A DNA stretch of 64,000 nucleotides, taken from contig WPIO01000110.1 in assembly GCA_009760855.2 (NCBI GenBank), forward strand, positions 441,501-505,500, given 5' to 3'. The notes beneath the pieces were generated by a model that had not been told where the DNA came from, searched no databases, and was given only the letters and a program-made list of their open reading frames with translations. Positions 58,610 to 64,000 of the stretch are shown piece after piece. Source of the stretch: Cristatella mucedo (Eukaryota > Bryozoa > Phylactolaemata > Cristatellidae). The translations under genes were made by a program, and so were the position numbers. Each line of letters opens with the position of its first letter. The stretch's first letter is position 1.

Positions 58610-58799
58610 ATGTTTTGATTAACATGTTATTGTTTTCGCATCAGTTTACCGGGCTATTTCTCAAGCACCGACAGAGATACCGATGCCAATGCTGCTCAAA
58701 GTCAAGTAAGGTCGCTACGAATAACCTGCACACGTGGTTCAATCCTCTTCAAGTATTTGCCCAAAGCTTCATGTCGGCTTAGCAGCTGTCGCTCAGCTG
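58610..58799 (+). pseudogene. Cysteine-rich family, copy E3 (3' end of coding part)
   Basis: The plus frame reads HRQRYRCQCCSKSSKVATNN and LHTWFNPLQVFAQSFMSA, then TAG. Compare DSAIHCQCCSKPSPACVDNL in the open copy. The upstream half of the motif is missing, and the stop comes about three residues earlier than in unit B. The retrotransposon at 58800-59970 begins right after this. Confidence 0.6.
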
Positions 58800-59970
58800 T
58801 TCGACAGCCTCTTAAATTCCGTCTATTAAATGTCCTATTGATAAAAACTAATGGGTTAATTATCCGCGATCAGGTGGTCCAGGAGACGCTAGATACATTT
58901 CTGCTTTCCAAAACTTGGATGACGCCTTGTTCTAGTAGCTGTATATTTAAGACCACGACACCATCGTTCTCATTCTATCAGTCCATGCGATCTGACAAGG
59001 TTTGTGGCAGGATTGCATTGGTTCGTGAATCGTTTGGCTATAAGACGTGCAGTTTTTGGCATGGGCCGACGTTTGAATCAGTTGCAATGAGGTCTGCATC
59101 AAAGACGATGCCTCTCACTGTTGTAATATATCAACCTCCTTCTGGCGGCCTGAACTTGTTTACAGAGGAGTTTTCAGAGTTCCTTGCTAAAATATTTGTG
59201 TGTGACTGGCCGTTACTGATTGCTGGAGACTTCAATATTCACGTTAGCAACAGCCAGGTCCTCTCATTTCTTGACCATTAGAACAGTTTTGGTTTGGGCC
59301 AACACGTTAATCTTACTATCCACGTCGGTTGCCATATTCTAGATCTCGTGATCACCAAGGATGTTCTCCCCAATGACCTTGTGGTGTGCCCGCTGTCCCT
59401 CTCAGATCATTGTTCGGTCTCGTTCACTGCTCAATTGTAAGTACAGGGTAATGTCGACCTTGTTGAGCGACGTAACTTAAAAAGCATTGACATAGACACA
59501 TTTTTAAAATCTGTTGGTGGTGCAGGTTTTCTTGATCTGCATTCAGACTTAAGCGAATCCAACTGAACTGCTGTGCTATTTTCAGCCTCTTTGCACCCTC
59601 AGGTCCCGTGTGGACAAAAAACTAGCTATTCTATTCCTCGGCTTAAAGACCGTTGGCTGTAGAAGCTTTAGCTCTGCAGGTCATAGACTGTGGAACGTGC
59701 TACCACAATTCTTACGCAACGACAACTAGTCTCCTGCTTCCGACTATGGCTCATCCTTTTCAGTCTTCTTGAGCTGCTACTTCAATAATACTCACTACCT
59801 CAACTGTCTCCGTACTCTGCTATGCTATCCACTTTCTCTTTGTTGGGTGAGACGAAGTCTTTTGGCTACCGAATGCGTAGTGAAGTCCGCTTACGCTGTG
59901 AGTGTGCTATACAAAACTCTCCTACGTAACAATCACATAGCCTTTATGGCTTTGTGCGGTTACAGACGGA
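58800..59970 (+). mobile_element. L2/CR1-clade retrotransposon, internally deleted
   Basis: The first part encodes the APE-type endonuclease: LLIKTNGLIIRDQV, TVVIYQPPSGG, LLIAGDFNIHVSN (residues 154-166 of a 174-codon frame at 58757-59281), and, after one in-frame TAG at 59279, the LDLVITKD and LSLSDHCSVSF motifs (SDH at 59402-59410). The expected catalytic Glu of the ETW motif is Lys (LSKTWM). From about 59585 it jumps to the C-terminal end matching 32397-32790, so the whole palm is deleted. It ends in acggagatacatt at 59970. Confidence 0.85.
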
Positions 59971-60610
59971 GATACATTACGTAAGGGCGTTTAGCCGATC
60001 ATCGCCAGCCCGTGCTGCTTAGACATGCCATGAGATGCACCGCTAAGTCTGAGCCTGAGACGTCGTTTATCCGCTAATAGCCGTTCGCTTGTACATGCTA
60101 TTTGATTTTGACGTTCGTAGGCATCGGAAGGAGTCACCTTGGGACGTTCGTAGGCATCGGAATGAGTCATTGTGGAAGGCCTCGGCCGCGTCTGCCATTT
60201 AAAGCGAAGTGCTTTGCTTTTTTGCAATGGAAGTTAAGCTGATGCTGGCTAACCTGCAGCTGAAAATGTGGTTCGGATCTTTTGATGCTCACTTCTGCTG
60301 AACCGTCTTTTAGAAGAAAACTAAATGCTCATCTTTCAAAATCGTCGGCATTGCTACCAGTGATGCACTAATTCGAGCCCGAACACCAAGAAAGTCAGTA
60401 CTAAAGTCTTGTGCATCTGGTTACTGGCATCCTCATTAGCTCTTGTTGAAAACTCAACAAATTTTGTAAATGTCAGATGCTTTGGCAAATATAAACATGC
60501 CTAGCAAGTGGACCATTCATTCTTCCTTATTCCGATGCCCTGTTGCAGCCACTGTTACCTATCTGGGTTCGAGCTTAGTTCTAACAGCCGCGCTTGAGTT
60601 TTACGACGGC
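59971..60610 (+). repeat. 3' region of copy E3, separated by the retrotransposon
   Basis: This resumes the family 3' flank: gcgtttagccgatcatcgcc, a cttgtacatgctatttgatt word, gctgatgctggctaacc, ggcaaatataaacatgcc and gttgcagccactgttaccta, corresponding in order to 47660-48070 and 21290-20880. The mini-intron region is altered (AATTTTGTAAATG then attcttccttattccg), so its acceptor AG is not preserved. Confidence 0.6.
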
Positions 60611-60900
60611 TCGAAGACTTTGCAACCTTTAAAAAACGGAGATGATTGATCAAGAGTGATAGTACTCTACTAGTTTCTGGCGTGAGAAGCTGAAAGGAGT
60701 ACACCCGGCTCGAAAACGTTGATGTTGCATTAGACCGCAGGGAGACCGCCAAGTATTCGTTCCGAGGCGGGAATCCCTAACCACTGCAGTGGCAGGGGCA
60801 CGGTAAAGAGAACTTTTTTGCGTGATTAGCAATGTAACCAGACTGTAGCTACTTGCAAGGTTAGTTGCTATGATGAGATAGTTTAGCTCGTCGGCCGCCT
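60611..60900 (+). repeat. 3' flank fragment, E3
   Basis: Matches 46390-46640 directly. A minus frame (60650-60937, 95 codons) is not found in the other copy. Confidence 0.5.
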
Positions 60901-63144
60901 CTTGCGGTGGTACCTTTAGTTTGAATGGTAGGCACACTGAGAGTGAAGAATAGCAGCCACGAGTTGACGGCTTGAAGCATGGTCCGCTCTAGATTGCTTA
61001 TTTCTCAGAGACTGCTTTGGACGATACCGATACAATTTCAGAAGCTGAATGTTTTTTTTTACTGTGTACTAGCTTTGTAGGACGGCAGAAAGCTAAGCAT
61101 CTCTGATGGCAGTAGACATTGAGCATAAAACTAGCAGTTGTCATAGACCTGGAGATTAATCCCTGGCTGGGGCCTCAGGTAGCTGTTTCAAGTGGGATGC
61201 TAAGGTTAAGAATTAAACGTAAGGTAAGAAGAATAGTGGTTTTCGTGGGACGCAGTGCTGCCGTGAAGCTATTCACAGTCGAATGGTCGAGAAAATTACG
61301 GTAGTTTATTAATGCAGCTGATAAACAGAACGTGGACTAACAAAATTCGGACAAAGAACAAGCAGCCAAATGATCGAAAATATTGTATTCCTTGTTGGTT
61401 ACTATTGGCTGAGCAAGCCATCATGCATACTACTCTTAGGACTACTGGCTCCTCTTTCTGATCACGCTCTGATCATCCCTGACCGGCCGTAGCTGGTGTA
61501 GCCTTGGCAGGGGTCTATTTGCCTAAGTGCAGCCAATCAGCTGTGGTCTGCAGCTCCAAAAATAACCTGTTCCTTAGTCAGCCAGTGATGCACTGCAGGT
61601 CATGGTGAAATCGTCCGGCACAATGGCTGTGAAGCGGATTCAGGCAACATTTTTTTCCTTGGCTATTGACTCTCTGGCCTCATCGTTAGATCTCCAAAGA
61701 ATCTACAAGTTCGCTACAGATCTGGGAGGAGGTGGAAACTGGTTTACGGTCGACGTAAGCAGTTTCGGATTTTACAGCTGCGATTCCTCTATGGTCAGCT
61801 GCGACTAGTCAGCAATAATGTTTTTACTTGAATGGCTGCTGTGTGGTAGGACAATGAGGTCCGGGATTATGACGAATACTTGAAAAACTTAAATCAAAAG
61901 CATTGCTGCCATGAGTCAGTGTTGCAATCAAAATTAATCAAACTTCTCAGGCGGTTTAATGTCATCAAGCTATGTTATCAGTAAAGCTGTTACTCTTAAC
62001 GATGCCAGTTTATATCCTAGTGTCGCTTATGACACTGGTATTCATGCTGAAGCCAGTTGATTTATGGGTCATTGACATCTATCGAATAATTTTTTGATGA
62101 GGGGCTGGCCATGGTCTGGGAAAGAAGTGAGGAGATTTGAAAAAAGAACACATGATGTTGAGAGAGGCCATGTGCTGGTCAGCTAGGAATGCCTGTAAAA
62201 ATGCATATGTATCTTTATTGCAGCTAACTTCTACGGTTGGGTGTCGGGGCTTCCGTTCTGTTGGGAGAGCAGTTAATATTAGTAGCATAACTGCAACGTA
62301 GCAATACAGATCTGTTTCCAAAAAAGAATTTCTTAAAAAATGTATTAGTATTTGGAACAGAGATTAACGATAAATGGCGATCGCCATGGCTACTCCATCT
62401 GCAGTTCGTTGGATGAATGGCTTAAGACTCATCTGGAAATATGTGGGTCCGCTTGTAGCAAGGTAAGCCCCTACTCGTCCATAAAATATTTAGCTGTGCA
62501 GCGAAGTATTAGTGTAATCTAAACTCTGGAAATAAAGTATGATTTCAACGAAGGCAGCATTCTGAGCCGAAACTGCCAGAGTATACCATAGTGCAAGTTG
62601 AATGAATAGCACGACTTGAGTGAATGGTTTGAGAGTATACATAGTAAGCATATTCATAATGCAATATTTCCACATAGAGGTTAGTCTAAAAGACAGGTAA
62701 CGTGTGACATTATCTGTTAAAAGACTTGTATAGTATGCTGGTTCAGAAGCTGTTTGTTGGTGGGTGCAAAGACCACTTCAAAAAACAGTAGCATTGGCTG
62801 ACTCTCCATTACCATCAATCCTGCTTTCCGAACTTCTATATACTTCTATAATTTTAAAGTCATGCTGACGTTTTCATTGAGTTACTTGGTCCCTAAGCTA
62901 CGCATCAAGGAGAGCCGCATTAATCTTGAAGTGTGTTCTGCTGTTGTGCCGATTGGCTTTCCTAAATCTAGAATTTATCCCTAGCCTTTATCTCTAGCCT
63001 AGCAATGCAGCTGACGTTGTCCTGTTATTTAAGTGCTAGCAGCCTGTAAGAGCTATCGGCCAAATACCCAAGCCTTACTATGGAATATTCAGATTTGCAT
63101 TCTACTTCATGTATAGCCGCTCCAGCAGCTCGTCTCCTAGTTAG
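60901..63144. other. Unassigned sequence with a second 2A-like relic
   Basis: No match to the units and no recognised gene. At 61119-61304 a plus frame reads KLAVVIDLEINPWLGPQVAV, similar to the LxxxGDIExNPGPQ start of L2-type proteins but with an inserted residue and no Gly. Downstream it is basic and ends after 61 codons. Other frames (61602-61808 plus; 62079-62321 minus) have no motif. The rest is AT-rich. Confidence 0.3.
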
Positions 63145-63275
63145 GTTTGGCACAATGTTTAAGGTGTTCGCCCAGAGCAAGGTCTAGCCGATGTTCTTGG
63201 CTCCAGCCGTGAGGCATATTTGAAGCACCTCAAAAATGATCCAGTTCTCTACGTGCACTATAGAAATTAATCGTA
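63145..63275 (+). repeat. SINE family A, eroded
   Basis: The head gtttggcacaatgtttaagg, the word for gtgaggcatatttgaagcac and the 3' caaaaatgatccagttctct correspond to family A positions. The tail is an A/T-rich run. Confidence 0.5.
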
Positions 63276-64000
63276 TTTTTAATATTTTATTCTCCTTGCT
63301 AGAGCATTTGCCGTCGTTTAAGAGTTTATATGTTGCTGGTATTATTATATGCTGACACTACTTCAACAGGCAGCGGTTTTAGCACTGACTAAGCGAGATT
63401 AATGCCAGGTTTTCTTCATGTACTACCTCATAACAGTTAAACAGGCCCCTAGACTAGTTGCTGCCTACTAGCTATTATGACAAGAATAATAATTAAATGT
63501 CTCATCATTTATTGAATGTAAATTGCGTGCTTCAATAAAGCAAGGAAACTAAACAGTTATGCTTGAACTTTCGTAGCCACAGCGACACTGAGAGGGCGGC
63601 TAAATCCTACATTCGATGACAATCTGACGCCACGTCTAGGATCTCCAGGGATATTCGTAGTTGAATGTGAGTGGCTGCATGCGACACACGTCTACCAACT
63701 GTGGTACAAATTTGAGCCAACAATACAAGTGGGATAGGCCTTAAAAAGCCAGCCTAAAGCTGAATGCCACCAGATATGTCGGCAAGAAAAATCTGGCACA
63801 CTGCCTTCTCCGGTCGTCGTCAACTCTCTGCTGCGTGCAAGAAGAAAAGCATCATTCCATCGTTTGACATGGAATGATGCTTGCATGAAAGTGCTACGTG
63901 CTACATGAAACCTTTGATTGTGCCTATAACTCCTACTGAGTGGCCACCTTATGACTCGCTCAGGCCGCACACTAAGCCAAGCTGAAGGGCCTGCCGAGTT
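63276..64000. other. Unassigned spacer at window end
   Basis: A 92-codon minus frame (63692-63970) has no domain or homologue I recognise. A short hairpin lies at 63847-63882. Nothing else was seen. Confidence 0.3.
63847..63882. repeat. Perfect 14-bp inverted repeat
   Basis: Arms aagcatcattccat and atggaatgatgctt are exact reverse complements separated by 8 bases. Confidence 0.7.

Overview
The window looks like repeat-rich invertebrate-type metazoan nuclear DNA, and the species cannot be named from it. The evidence is L2/CR1-clade non-LTR retrotransposons (reverse transcriptase with YADD, APE endonuclease with GDFN and SDH), two tRNA-derived SINE families with RNA polymerase III A and B boxes, long dinucleotide microsatellites, splice-site-like signals and low gene density. 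Nothing bacterial, organellar or viral was recognised, and no gene with a known housekeeping function is visible.

The main structure is a set of old segmental duplications. A unit of about 10-13 kb recurs with diverged sequence at about 5.4-15.6 (A), 15.7-27.8 (B), 30.3-40.2 (C) and 40.2-43.5 kb (D, truncated). From about 44.9 to 61 kb pieces of the same unit recur in the opposite orientation as a shuffled mosaic (E). Each full unit holds, read along its gene strand, a GC-rich 5' block with a conserved GTAAGA donor-like site, a fossil L2 fragment, an exon-like segment encoding a cysteine-rich protein, a conserved 3' region, and a long AT-rich S block.

The cysteine-rich protein family is the most interesting content. 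At least eleven whole or partial copies are present: 2.2 and 2.7 kb (+), 12.5-13.0, 20.8-22.0 and 36.6-37.1 kb (-), and 47-50.7, 55.9-56.9 and 57.9-60.6 kb (+). They share a YAG|RTATG acceptor-like start, a motif of the form GGYCxC(x)6YCxCTDx(3)HCxCC, and often the same stop position. Only the unit B copy (214 aa, minus strand, 21316-21960) is open throughout; it also carries a private in-frame expansion of a 42-bp repeat. The others have frameshifts, stops or truncations. I do not recognise the family.

Mobile elements overlay this: an L2-like element with a 340-codon open frame (31.64-32.80 kb), an internally deleted sibling inserted just downstream of a cysteine-rich copy (58.80-59.97 kb), other L2 fragments at 13.9, 24.0, 25.5, 26.3, 38.4, 39.0 and 52.2 kb, SINEs at 1.2, 3.3, 4.8, 14.6, 22.4, 29.1, 37.4, 58.3 and 63.2 kb, Ty3/gypsy gag-like remnants near 24.5 and 34.9 kb, and a possible solo LTR near 29.8 kb. 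A CpG-rich promoter-like island with E-box repeats sits at 27.96-28.87 kb in unit C. The rest is anonymous intergenic or intronic sequence. Boundaries of diverged repeats are given to about 50-100 bases because they were aligned by eye.
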